Positions 1 through 13,000 of a stretch of 64,000 nucleotides of DNA are shown here, piece by piece. The notes below the pieces were generated by a model. It ran no database searches and had not been told where the DNA came from. It saw nothing but the letters and a program-made list of their open reading frames with translations. The translations under genes and the position numbers were made by a program. This DNA is from Pithys albifrons albifrons. Taxonomy: Eukaryota > Chordata > Aves > Passeriformes > Thamnophilidae. The stretch spans positions 15,930,724 through 15,994,723 of the forward strand of contig NC_092463.1 in NCBI RefSeq assembly GCF_047495875.1. The letters run 5' to 3'. Position 1 is the stretch's first letter. Each line of letters opens with the position of its first letter.

Positions 1-3000
1 ATAATCAAAGGAGTCCAGCTACTTCACTGTGTTACTAAGAAAACTCTTCTGATCAAATATGCTCAATATGATGCTCCAAAGCCAAAAATTGCTAAGCATG
101 AGTCATGTTGGATTGAAGTGTCTGGAAATCTTATACTTCAAAGATGAGAAAGGGTTCTGCTTGTCCTTTTCTGCCTTGGTAATTACTAGCACTGCCTGTG
201 TGCATGTGAGAGTGCTGAGAACTTGAATCTATACAATGGCAGCAGATTGTTATATTACAGACTGTCTCAGCAACCAAAATTTAATCAGAGAAGTCACAAA
301 GGAGGAGTGAAATACTCCTGACACAGAAAAATTTGTTCCTGGCATAAGTGAGATGAAAAGATATTTGCTTCTTGGAGCAAAAGTACAGCTTCTGTAGAAG
401 CTACCAAGCAGCACAATTTCCCACATCCCAGTGTATAACTCATTTTAGGCTACTTTAAGGGGTTAGAAAAATATTTTCTCCAGCCCTACTGTCAAGAACT
501 AGGAAGGCAAGTCCACTATTTTCACACTTTTTTTTAGTAGTCAAGTTCCAGTGTTTGACTTTGTCTGCATTTGAGTTAAGAAGCCCAGCCTGTCCTGCTC
601 TCACAGATGAGCTCTTCCTCTGCTTGTCAATTAGTGAAAAGACTTGAAGCACCTCAAGAATGGGACCGCAGCAACTTTTAGTACTGGGGAATCTGGCTCT
701 CAGCATTTGTAATGCCCAAGACATAAAACTACTCTGATAAAATTACACTGCATGAGAATTAACCAAGATGACAAAACCAAAACAAAGTATGACACTTTGA
801 GCAATTTTGGGTATGCAGAGTTTAGACTGTCATTCCAGTCACAGTTTTTAATACTGAACTCATCATAACCTTCAGGATGCTGAAATAAAAATGACCGAAA
901 TATCCCTTCCAATCAGACTAAAGTAGTAACAGCTTCCCCTTTTGTAAATCAGTATGAACAATAAGACTTTCAAATTATTATAATCAGCATTAAAGTGATT
1001 TGGACTTTACAGAATTTATTTTTATTACAAACAAAACAAGAGATAGCTTAACAGTATTCTTTGAAAAAAATATTAAACATTCAAATAAAATTACAATAAA
1101 ATGACATATCCTTTAGTGGTAACATCACTAACTAGTAAAAATAAGCATTAGGACAATTGTCACATTGTATCTTCAACATGTACCTAAACAATGCTCATTT
1201 CTGCTTAGTTAATTGTCTGTATTTACCTACTACCTATCCATCCTCAACACAAAACACTGAAATAGCTTACATACTGAAAACATTGCATGTTCACCATTTT
1301 TTATGAGATTAAAGTATCTAAAGCATTGGGGAGGGATTAGGAAAAAACCTCAGACAGAGAACAGGCTATACAAATACATTAATGCTAAAAATAAATGTTT
1401 TTGAGTAAAAAATCATAGAAAAACATACAGGACAGACCACTAATTGATAAGAAAGTATTTAGCCCTATCAAACACACTATTCTAAGATGGGGTAAATGAG
1501 CAGTAACACTGTCCTTTGTCACTGTTTAACACAAACTTTGTTATAAAACTTTCAGATACCACATAAAATAAATGAAATTTAGTTGATTGTGAAGACACTA
1601 AACAAAATTAAGAAAATTTCCTTTCCAATAATGTCACTTATTAGTATCAGATATAGCCACTTTGCTACAAACAAAAACAAGGTTTTTGCTTCTTCATTAA
1701 CACTGCTTAGTATATGCTGAACTTAAGCTGCATTTGGAGGAGGAGTGATTAAAATTACACAATTGCACACATTTAGTTACTATTTTAACATCTGGATGTG
1801 AATAACCTATCTCAAAAGTAAAATAAAACTACTGAAAGCAAAGTCACACAGATCCATACAAACTGTTAGTGCTTCTTAAAGGCTACTACCAGAATAATTT
1901 TCTTAGCTGTAAGGAATATTGTCTCACTATATGCATATCCTAGATAGGAGCTACTTTACTAACATACTTTTACTATTAAAAAAAAATAAATTGCCACATT
2001 ATGCATCACAAATAATTTTCAAAGCCAAATTTATGTGCTTACTGCTCAGGTCTTGACTAAAGCAGAGGTTAACTGAGAATTTTAGAGGAGCCCGTGGAAA
2101 TGGAGAGAACATCTCAAATAAGAAACCATGGATTAAGCAAGAAACAAATGAGAAAAGAGGAATGAAGGTGATTGAGATAGACAAAAACATACAGCCTAAA
2201 ATGCTCAAGGGAGGAAAGGGTAGGACTACACCCTAAATCAAAACTCAGAAACGGGGGGGAAGGCCGTAAGATTTTTTTTTCAATTGCTAACATGTTGCTG
2301 TGGATTTCCATTTTGATAGCATCAAAAATCTTCAAACTAATATGACAGGTAGAACCATCTCTCCTTTCAAAATTCAGTAGTTATGAATAAAAACACCAGG
2401 CTACTCCCTGGAGATAAACAAAATCCTCTTTTTCTCTCATCTTTAATCTCCAGTTAAACAGAATTCAATTCTGTGATGCATAAAGATACAGGAGACGCAT
2501 TCATAAATGCAATTTCAAATTATTCAGTAACTGAATTTAGTAAAATGTATGTTAAATTCCCAGTTTTACAAATATCAACAATATTGACAAATAGTACCTT
2601 TCTTTTATGTAATCACAAGTGCTTTTATGTTCAAAGCCATTCAATATGGCAAATGTTAGAATGATTTATCATGCTAACCTGCATTTTGATATAAAAGAGA
2701 ACAAGTACAAAAACAAATGGGAAACTTTACTGAGATGAATAATAATATATTTTCAATATTATTCACACCCTCTGAACTTCTGCAGGACAAGCAGAAGAGG
2801 TGCCTAAAGCACATATTTAAAATTATTTTTTTATTCAAAAAAGACAAGTTTTTATAAGAATCTAGAAATTACTAACCTGCATGACCTTACCAAAACAAAG
2901 TCAAATCAAGTACCTGACAGCAATGCTTAGTTCTTGCTGTGAATTCCCTATATCTGAACAAGCTAAAATACTGTCTGAACATACACTATTCCTGTATTCC

Positions 3001-3912
3001 ACGTGGTTGAGAAGTAAAGTGCATGGCTGCAGGAAGTACTGGTGTTTTGTTTTGCAGGGGTTTTGGTGATTTTTCTTTTTTTCCTAATAACTCAGAATCT
3101 AAACCACAGTATAATTCTCCATTTAAAAACCCCTTTCCACAAACAATGTACCCACAAACTAAAGTACATACTTACCATATCTTTCAAATTACATTTTAGT
3201 TTCAGCCTCACCCTTGAATTTGCTCATAGATTTAGTATTTCAAAAGCCAGAGGGACACTGAAGAACTAATCTATGCCTTTGTCCAACACAGGGTAGGGAA
3301 TTTTATAACTTCTTCAAGTCTGTAGAAGAAGTTACTGCTTTTTCTACTCCATGAACCAGTAACAGGTTTACAGACCTCTAATTTTAAAACATTTGTTCAT
3401 TCAGAGACCAATCCTGTGTAGGTAATTAACATGTTCTTTTATTAAAATAAGAGTTTCAGACTTTTTCCATTTCTATACGTGGATATTGAAGGTCTTCAAG
3501 CTTAGAGTAAAAGTTGATACTGAACTGAAATTGCTTACAAAACCCATTTAGCATCTTTCTCAGAAAACTGCACAGTAATTATTAGAAACTGCTAATACTT
3601 GCCAAAATCCTCTTCCATTTTTAAATAAGCCAAATCCCATCAATGGAAAATTGAGATGATTTCAAGAAGCTATAGATGAAGTCATTATTTACAAAAAACT
3701 GTCAGTTTTATGGTTCAGCAATTTTACTGTAAAAGAGAAAGAAAAATCTAAAAGTGGAAAAGAGCCAAGTGCGAACAGCCAATTCCTAAGAACACATCTG
3801 TACACTCCAAATTCATTATTGAATATGCATGAATTCAACAATTTTAAAAGGGGATTTAGGTTACCACTAAATATTTCAGAGAAAGAGTTTGCATTTGGCA
3901 AATTGTACTCAC
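1..3912 (-). other. PPP4R4: PPP4R4 intron 7 (partial)
   Basis: AT-rich intronic sequence after the donor at 3912-3911. I looked for the next PPP4R4 exon on the minus strand and saw none. No recognisable CR1, SINE or LTR piece; short ORFs here are chance. The intron exceeds 3.9 kb. Confidence 0.8.
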
Positions 3913-4020
3913 CCTATTCCTCGAGCTATATGTTCCAGTTGCCGACACATGCAAGTTCTAACTTCATATTCCACATCCTGGCACAGAGATTTTACCAATG
4001 GAAGAACCTCTCTTTTAATA
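3913..4020 (-). CDS. PPP4R4: PPP4R4 coding exon 7
   Basis: 108 nt, acceptor ...ATTTTTAG, donor GTGAGTAC. Completes an isoleucine codon and encodes [20 protein letters not shown] then [15 protein letters not shown], up to residue 234, ending with GG of the next codon. The following exon should begin with an equivalent of TELTKSVVLPEL. I could not find it in positions 1-3912, so it lies off the left edge. Confidence 0.95.
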
Positions 4021-7000
4021 CTAAAAATGTGAACATTTTTTATCAATATACAGAACAAGAATATGTAAAATCCATTCAGTAGTACTCAAACTTTACTCAT
4101 ATATTACTTGCAATGGCAATTTTTAAAAAATTAATTTAACATAAATGATAGCGGATTTTTCTGAGAATTTGCAATTATAAGAGAATACCATACATCAGAT
4201 GCAAATATGTCCTGTAAAGAAATATGAAAAGGACAATTTACTGTCATTATTATTTCCTCATATTTCATCTATTATTTTTCTTAAACTACAAAAATAGTAG
4301 GTAGGCTTAGAGATGCCGTTCTCATTTAATAAACATCTTCAGTACAACTTTTTGAACAGCCACTGAAAGAATATAAGGAATTGTATAAATGCAAGTGCAA
4401 ATCCCTATTAAATGTGAGCAATACCTCATATCTCTGGTATGCAGGTTATCACCACAGAGATAATTGGGAAGAAAGAAGAAAAGAATTTAAGATTAAAATT
4501 TCAAGTACTGCAATGTCTTCATGCATGTAGACCAAGTATTCATATTAAATCAGTGGCAGATATAAAATAATGACTTTGATTTCTATTTAAGTAAAAACAC
4601 ATACTACAGCTTGGCAGAATCAGCCATTGGGTTTCCTGCCCAAGATGCTGTCACAAGTATTCATAAAATATCTTTATGAATACTCGTGTTGTTGCAAAAC
4701 TCAGGAGAAATAATATGTAGACACAGACAAGCAAATTTTCACAGCTGCACAGCTTCCATTCATTCTGGCGAAAACTAATTTACTTCTTACAAAAATATTT
4801 GGCCTCAAGTTTCAATAAACTGTACAAAGCCTTGGAAGTTTGGCATTTTAGAACAGACTGAAGTAAGGGCTCCTTATAAAGAAAATAAATTTGTAATTAG
4901 CTGTTGGAATACTGGCACAGAGGGCAGAATAACTGATGTTCTATGACAAGGTCCAGACTTTTTCAATACTGTATAAAATAACTTGGGATTAACACAAAAT
5001 AGAAATTAAATGTTTTTAATTACAGTATAAATTTTATGAGGAAAAATTGTGCTATTCTGAAGAAGAAAGTGAAGATATGCTTATACATTGCCTATTCCTT
5101 CTAAGGGCTGGATAGTATCAGGCAACAACAATGGTTCCTGATAGACCTCCATATAATTAAGGACAGAAAAAAATAGACCTACATGTTAAATTTGGTTAGA
5201 TAATGAAAAATGAGGAATGGAATTCTTTTGTTTATGACAAGAAACTCTCAGGTGAGGAAATTGTGTTTTGTCCCTGTAAATTGCAGAGAAATCCATTGTT
5301 TGGCTTATTTTTTAGTAAGAAAAATGATATGAAAGAATGGCATGAAAATCATATCCATTCAAACCAGTGAAAGAACACATAAACTGAAGTTATGACCGAT
5401 GAAAATAAGGAAATCTGAATATGCTAGTTACATAAGGAACATTTGTTATTATTAATTAATATTCAGATAAGGGGATCTGCAAAAAGTCTACTTTTCTTGT
5501 AGTAATTACTGTGCACTATCAAAGAAATACTGGTTTATATTGTGGAATGAAAATATATTTTCAGTTTACTTACATATGAACTTCAAATTTGTTAGCTACT
5601 TTTCCCATGATTTTACAACTAACTAGACGGGACTGAAGTGTTTGAGAAAGCTGTGCTTTGGAAACAAGTGGATTCAGGATCTATATGAAAAAAAAAACAT
5701 GAACAGAAGTATTGTCATCATTAAATATTATTCTTCTTAAAAAAAACTCTAAAAAAACATATCCCAGATGTCACTAGCCTATTCATGAATTAATCAATAC
5801 TAAAGTAATGATACCTATGTACATTAATAGTCTATTGGAAACCCATATTTAATATTCAGTGCTCCTATGGAATATTAAACCTCTATATTGGCACAAATAG
5901 CAGTTCATGATTCAAGTCACAGTCACAAGTTTACAACTGTCTACTTGTGACTTTATTTTGTGACTAAATTGTAAATTAATATTTAAAGGTATTAACTGGT
6001 AGTTTTCACAAACGTCTCTCTGAGGTTCTTGTAAGTTTTCCTAGAAAATGCCTCTTTCAATGTAAAGTTTTGCAGCAACAAACCCTCTCAATCACCCATA
6101 CTTTAGGGATCTGCAGGAAAGAGGTTTAAATTCCACACAGACACAGAAAAACTGCATCTTTGCTATCACTTATTGGATCACCCCTGTGATGCCAGAAACA
6201 AACTAAGGCCTGCAGAACACCGTATTTAGATCTATTATTGTTTGCCTAGAAATAATCACAGAAATCCAGGTGCCAGGCCAAGGAAAACATTACAGACAGG
6301 TAACTCTTGTAGTCTGCCACAGTTCTCCAGTCTTTTGTGCAGAGCTGCACAAAAAGGTAATATACAGGCAGGAAAGTCCAACAATATTCCAAAAACATTT
6401 TCCTTCTCCTCTTAACAGCTAAAATTTTGAGACAAGAAAATCTTACCACTGTAAGGACAAATAGATCCTCCAAACTAGATTAGTACATAAGGTATGCTTC
6501 TAACTATAACACTACACAAAGAAATATATATTTAGCTATTTACAAAACTGTAGTTTACTTTTTTGGACTTTGAATTATGACAGCAGACACACCATGCCCA
6601 GTAATACTAACTCCAGGTAGTGACCTACACACAGTCTCACCCATGAAGTGGCCATTACCAGAGAAAGTATATGGGGTTAGACTGACCTTTGGTCTGACAC
6701 ACACACCATTCCTTATGTCCTTGGGATCTGTGCTTGTCCTAGAATTTTTACTTACAAAAAAACCTCCCAAAACAGCTAGAATATTCCAAATTTCTGATAC
6801 AAAGATACTTCAAGTAACAGAGAAGGTCCCTTTTTAGATTCAGGTTTCTGTATAGCTGCTGAATCAACACTGTTTTATCAGTTGTGATTTTCCAAAAGGA
6901 AATTTTAGTGGAAAATTACAGATATGTTCCCAGAGACAAAACAGGGAAGAAAATCCATTTTGTTTAAATGGCAACTTTAAAATTACACTGCAATTAGATT

Positions 7001-10000
7001 TTTGACTATTGGGGTTATTTGACTAGAATAATTTCTCTGTGTTTCTTCCAACCTAATTTTTCACCCTTTAGTAGTTTATTTTTTAAACAATTCTGGATTT
7101 CAATTTCCCACTAACTTTAATGAGAATACTTATACTACAAAATCATATATTTAAATTTCCATAGTGTTTTAAATTATAAACACAGTAAATATGCCTGTTG
7201 CAAAGCTTTTAAACTTAACAATGAAATAAGAATACTTAAAACTGAATACATAGCTGAAAAAAGGGGAGTGACATTATAACTTAGTGACAGATTTCTCTCC
7301 TCTTTCTTGAGCTACGGTGAAAAATTAAGTGACTGTGGTGCATTAGCATTTTGGTTCATCAAGAAAAACTGAAATACATAAAGAAATGGATCTCCAGCAT
7401 TCAGTTCCATTTAGTGATATGAGAATTTCAGTCCAATAGCAAAGAAAATGTAGTTTCTTCATGAAGACACAGAACAAGATAGTAACCTTTAAACCAGAAA
7501 AGTATACAGCAAAACATGTTACTGAGAATACGAAGAGCAGTGGAAATGTTACAGAAAATTGACTTTATTTGCTGAAGAACACTACATTTTTTTAAGGTGA
7601 CTTTCCTGTCTCACCTTTTAACATGCTCCTCTCTTTACAGTATGTTCCACAACCATTACTATTTTCACAAGTATAGAAATGCCACAAATGTCACAGAAGT
7701 GAATAAAACTTGCAGCGAAATAAAATCTTAGAATCTTGTTTTTTCTTAGCATAAGTGAGAGATTATTTTTACCTCATGTCTGACAGTTTCTTTTGGTAAA
7801 GCTTCTATTACAGCAAGAAGAGTTTCTAACCATGCATTGCTGACACCTGTTCAAAAGAAATGGGTTATATATTATATAATTCATGTTATATGTGATATTA
7901 TACATACAACAAATGCAACAAAACACACCTCAGTTTTATCAAATTTGTTCTAACTATTTACACACACCTCTTCAAGGAGCTATGTACCTAAAACCCACTA
8001 AATTAATATGCAAGACTTCAAACTAAGAAGTAGGATAGGTGAGAAGCAAATTCTGTCCCCATTTTTTCCTCCTTCAATTCCTGTATAAAATTAATAATGA
8101 TCCTGTTTGTTTTGCAAAGGCAATTTCCTTCATTTAGAAACATATTCTTTCCTTACGCCCACTGCAACTTTCTAGTTTTACAAGAGAACTTTTTTCTCTT
8201 TTTCCTTTGTCTTCTAAAAATAGTGTTGAAAAGATAAGAAAATTAATCAACACAGAAGAAATATCAACCATCCTCCCTCCATCTTTACAGCAACAAAATT
8301 TTGGTGCTTCCAGAGAAGCTCCAACTCATGGAAAACTTCGAATTTAGTCCTTCAGTCAAAGTGGTTTTGTTTTTTTTTTCTTCAATGAGAATCACATTCA
8401 AGTATCATTATGGAAGTGGTCAGCATGCAAAAATCTTTTCATTTATGCAAGTCTAGATACAAAGTCACAGTGATTGCACTCACTGCTTTATCCAGTATTG
8501 TATGGTCACTAAGGAAACAAAACATACAGAAGGTCATCAGTCACCAGAGTCGTTGTACAGCCCTAACCTGCATCTCTGTGTTCCAGGTTCTGGAGAATGA
8601 TGTGTAGGAAGGAGTGAGAGTATGTATGAATGGACACCGACTCCTCTTGCAGAACAGTCAAAAATGAAACAGCAGCTGTTAACTGCATTTCCACTCCTGC
8701 AACATGCAGAACCTCCTGTATGATTACAAATTATATCAATTTAAAGCATGAAGCAGAAACATACATTCACTTTTAGAATTAATATGCAACAGGCTGAGTA
8801 AACTAAAAAATTCAATGTAAAATTATTTTCTCTTAACAGCAATTTCCTTGCACCTATTAAATTTTCCCATAAAATGAATATTTTAAGAAAAAAGTTAATT
8901 ATAATATTTATTTTATTTAATTATAATATTTCTTGTGACTGCCAGTTTCATCAATGCATTTGTGTGGATTTTTGTGCTTTACAAAAGGAGAGATAAAAAC
9001 TGTACAGCCAACAATTGCACTTCTGCTGCTAATGCACGTGAATTAAAAAGTATTTAATTCAATGAGAGATGTTAAAATAGCAGAAGACAAATTTTGTCCC
9101 TTGACAACTAACATGGAATGCAAATAAAAAAGAACATATATAGAGTGTCAAGAATAAAGCAAGATGGACTAGAATATCTAGCTAATTCAGCATTTAGTAC
9201 TTCTGAGCTTTGACATACAAGAATATAATTAATTTTAGGCTCTGTTTAAAATCATAAATTCAAAAGTTAAACCAAGACAATAAAGGGATGAAATACTACT
9301 ATTTTATTTTAAATTAAACAAAAAGGCAATTTGAATTTTAAATTTCAGATTTATGAGCAGAACTGTCATGATGCATACAATGCATAGCATTCACTGTATT
9401 AGTAACTATAAATATGTATCAGCTAGGTGAACATTCCACTTGTTTACTTCTCTAAATGTATCTATTTAATGAAAAAAAGTTAATTGTTCTACTACTAAAG
9501 TATTACACTCATTTTATGGGCCATTCCAAACTCAAAAAGTTTAAAGCCTATACTTCCTACTTCACATTTTATATACATGGTTTTGTTTCTTTTTTAAAGT
9601 GCTTGAGATAACAGTGCTTTCTCAGATCACTTGCCAAAAATCAAAAATAAGCTGATCATTTAATTTGAAATAAAAATAAGCCTAGATCAGATTAAGAAAA
9701 CATTCATTATGCACCTAAGTGCATGGCTGCTTATGGATTGGACAGGTCCACTCTTTGCTGGGTTAAAACTTGGCTGCATGACCAGGTCCAAGGAGTGTTG
9801 GTGAATGGAGTTAGACCCAGCTGGCAGCCGGTCACAAGGGGTGCTCCCCACGGCTGAGTGTCGGAGACAATCCTGTTTAATATCTTTGTTGATGATAAGG
9901 ACAAGGAGATCGAGTGCACCCTCAGTCAGTTTGCAGATGATGCCAGGTTGGGTGGGAGTGTTGATCTGTTGGAGGATAGGAAGGCTCTGCAGAGGGATGT

Positions 10001-13000
10001 GGACTGGCTGGATTGGGCTGAGGCCAGTGGTACAAGGTTCAACAAGGACAAGTGGTGGGCCCTGCACCTGGGTCACAACAACCCCAGGCAGTGCTACAGA
10101 CTTCGGGCAGAGGGGCTGGGAAGTGACTTTCTTCACTGTAAAAGTGGTCAGGCACTGGAACAAGCTGCCATGGAAGTTGAGGGAGTCACCATTCCTGGAA
10201 GTATTCAAAAGGCATGTGGATATGGAACCCGGGGACATGTGTCAATGATGAACATGGTGGTGCTGGGTAAACAGCTGGACTTAATGATCTTAGGACTTTT
10301 CCAACTTTAATCATTCTATAATTCTAAGTATTATATAAAAGATGAAATCTGCTGAGAAAATGGTTTGTAGAGAATGTCTGAGATTTTTAATAGATTTGGA
10401 AAAAAAAGAAGTTTTCATTCCACAAATGTCAACCAGTTTGTATGTGCAACTGTGAAATTATCAGTTTATCTGATTTCACGGAGAACCATTACTTATCTGA
10501 CCTGTCTCAGTTTATGGCCATGTTTATTTCTAAAAGATTCTCTGTGTCCTTGCTCGCCCAAATGAAAAAAAGAAACTGCACTGAGCTGCTTACTGAAATG
10601 TGATAAAATATTTGCTTTCAATAGCCATGGAAACTGCCCTCTTATTATTTCCACAGCCTATCTCTGTCCTTGTTCCTCCACTGCTATTACAGCCACAGCC
10701 AAGAAAGAATAGGGACACCCACCAATTTTGCATTTTGAATACTTTTGGGATCAGAATATCTGTCCATACTGCTCTGGAATTCTGGCTCACAGTTGTTCAA
10801 AAAAACATCCCCATGATAATCGAAAGCACTATCTATGCACAGTAGATGCCAACAGAGCAGTGCACACCAGAAAATAATGAAGCAGTACCAGGTTAAGAGT
10901 TGGACTTAATGAACCTGAAGGTCTTTTCCAACCTAAATGATTCTATGATTCTATGAGTTCAGTTTTACGTACGACTTCATTTTGTATGCAATACAAACAG
11001 AGTTACTTACCAACAAACAAAGTTTCCAAATAGTCTCCTCCACAGATCCACACAACTCTGGATAGTCATGTGTGAGAACACATTCTCTGGATGTGCCTCC
11101 TCATGGACCTCGGGAGACATTGAAATGTAAATTTCTACATTGCTTACACACCTGCCTGCACTGATGGTTGCACTCAGAACCCTACTGTTCAGCATTTGAA
11201 AATGTATGGGTCTCCTCTCCCCATTTTCACTGAACTTGAGTAACTTAAATTTACTTGATATAAATTTATTTATTTAGAAAGTAATGCATGTTTCTATACA
11301 TGGATACTCCACAGATTTTCACTCTGCAGGAAAAAAAGTTTTTCCTGTCTTATTCAGACAAGTGTATTTAATGGAATTTAAGGGTATTAGTATGTTCTTG
11401 ACTATCTCAATGTCCACAGGTTAACTCAGGCATCAAAACTCACAAAATTTAGAAAAACTAGTTTGTTCCATTAATTGGAAAAAAAGAAAATTTACCTCTA
11501 GTTTAAATGCACATTTTGTCCTGCAACAACAGAATTCTCTTGAAAGAATGCTGCAAACAGGAACACAGTCAAAACAATTTAGTAATTGTGTTGATATAAT
11601 ACAAATTTTCATTTAAGACTAAAAGACACAGAAATAATGGAGATTACAGAAACTCAAGGATACAAAGAGAATGGACCTCACAATCAATGTTAGGTATAAA
11701 GAAGGGTGAAAGTCACCCCATCTCTTCTTAAACTGTAAAATCAACTATAGAAAAAGAAAAGCTGTCAAGAGGAGACTGATATAATAGGAAAATAAGTAAC
11801 TGTGAAAATGAGCTTGATCAGACAACACTGAATAAAGCTTGATGTATACACCACAACAAGAATAGCCATAGTTTGAAAGGAGCCATTTGGTTTACAAAGA
11901 GAAATGTTGAAAAGAATGTCTAAGCTCTCCCTAAATCTGCATTTCAATGACTTCCAAAGTTCGTGAGGAGGTGCATGCAGAAATCCAGAGTGGGATTCCC
12001 TATAAAAAAGAACCCATATAAGGATGCCACTTCACTTTAACTATAGAATTTAAAAAAATATGGCTGAATCTCATTCCTACATAAACATCTAAATTATATA
12101 CAGTGTATTTGCTTTATCAGCATAACCAAAATTCTGACACCTAATAGTTACTTATGTTATATTTATTGGTATATTGATTTTGCTCATCTGAGATCTAAAA
12201 CACATGTTAAATGTATAAAGAGTCTTTGATATAGTTTAAATTTAGTTAGGCTTTCCAGAATGATAAGCAATTGCATACACCCATTTCTATATTTATAGAA
12301 GTAACCAAGTTCATCAATTTCTCATAAATGAAATACAAACTTGTAATGCATTCAGCCAGAATATTCCCTGCATTTATCTTCTTTTATCTGAATTACCCTC
12401 AGCTCTAATAAAAATGGTATTTATTTTTGCTTTGGGTTTCTACAAGTATGCTAAACCAGTACACTAGTTTCCTTATGCAGTTATATGGCGACAATACTTT
12501 CAAATAAATAGTCCACTAAAACTACTACACAATTCATTTTTCATGAGCCAACTGGAATTCACAAATGATTTTTCCCAATTTAAAGAAGTGGAACCAAGTG
12601 GAGTAATTTAAATCAGCTTATTTCCTTGCCATGCCAGATTACATTTGCAAGACTCTAATCACAGTTGAGTTCCATTATGCCTTTATAGACTATTAAAGTT
12701 TCCATTTAATGGTCAGAAGAATTCCTACAATAAGAACAAGGATAAGAGAAAAAAATAGGTCAAGTTAATGATGCCAAATACTGCTTTGCAGCTGAAAGTG
12801 CAGTGTACATGGCTACAGAACTGTACTTCTAATAAAGATTAAATATTAGATAGCAGAACACCATTGAAAACCTGGCTTTATAAAAGCATTGCCACAGCAA
12901 GAAACTTAACTCTTATCAGCAAGTTTCAATTTATAAAGCATAAACCTGAAAGGAATGCTTAGATTTATACTGACCTCATTATATTTTACTCTTTTACCTC

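Noticed and set aside
6555..6837. Overlapping opposite-strand ORFs of 71 and 86 codons in PPP4R4 intron 5
   Set aside because: No similarity to any family recognised and no splice or start context; likely chance openness.
10590..10845. Overlapping 66- and 81-codon ORFs considered as an unrecognised exon
   Set aside because: No flanking splice sites in a consistent phase and no recognisable product; treated as intron of PPP4R4.
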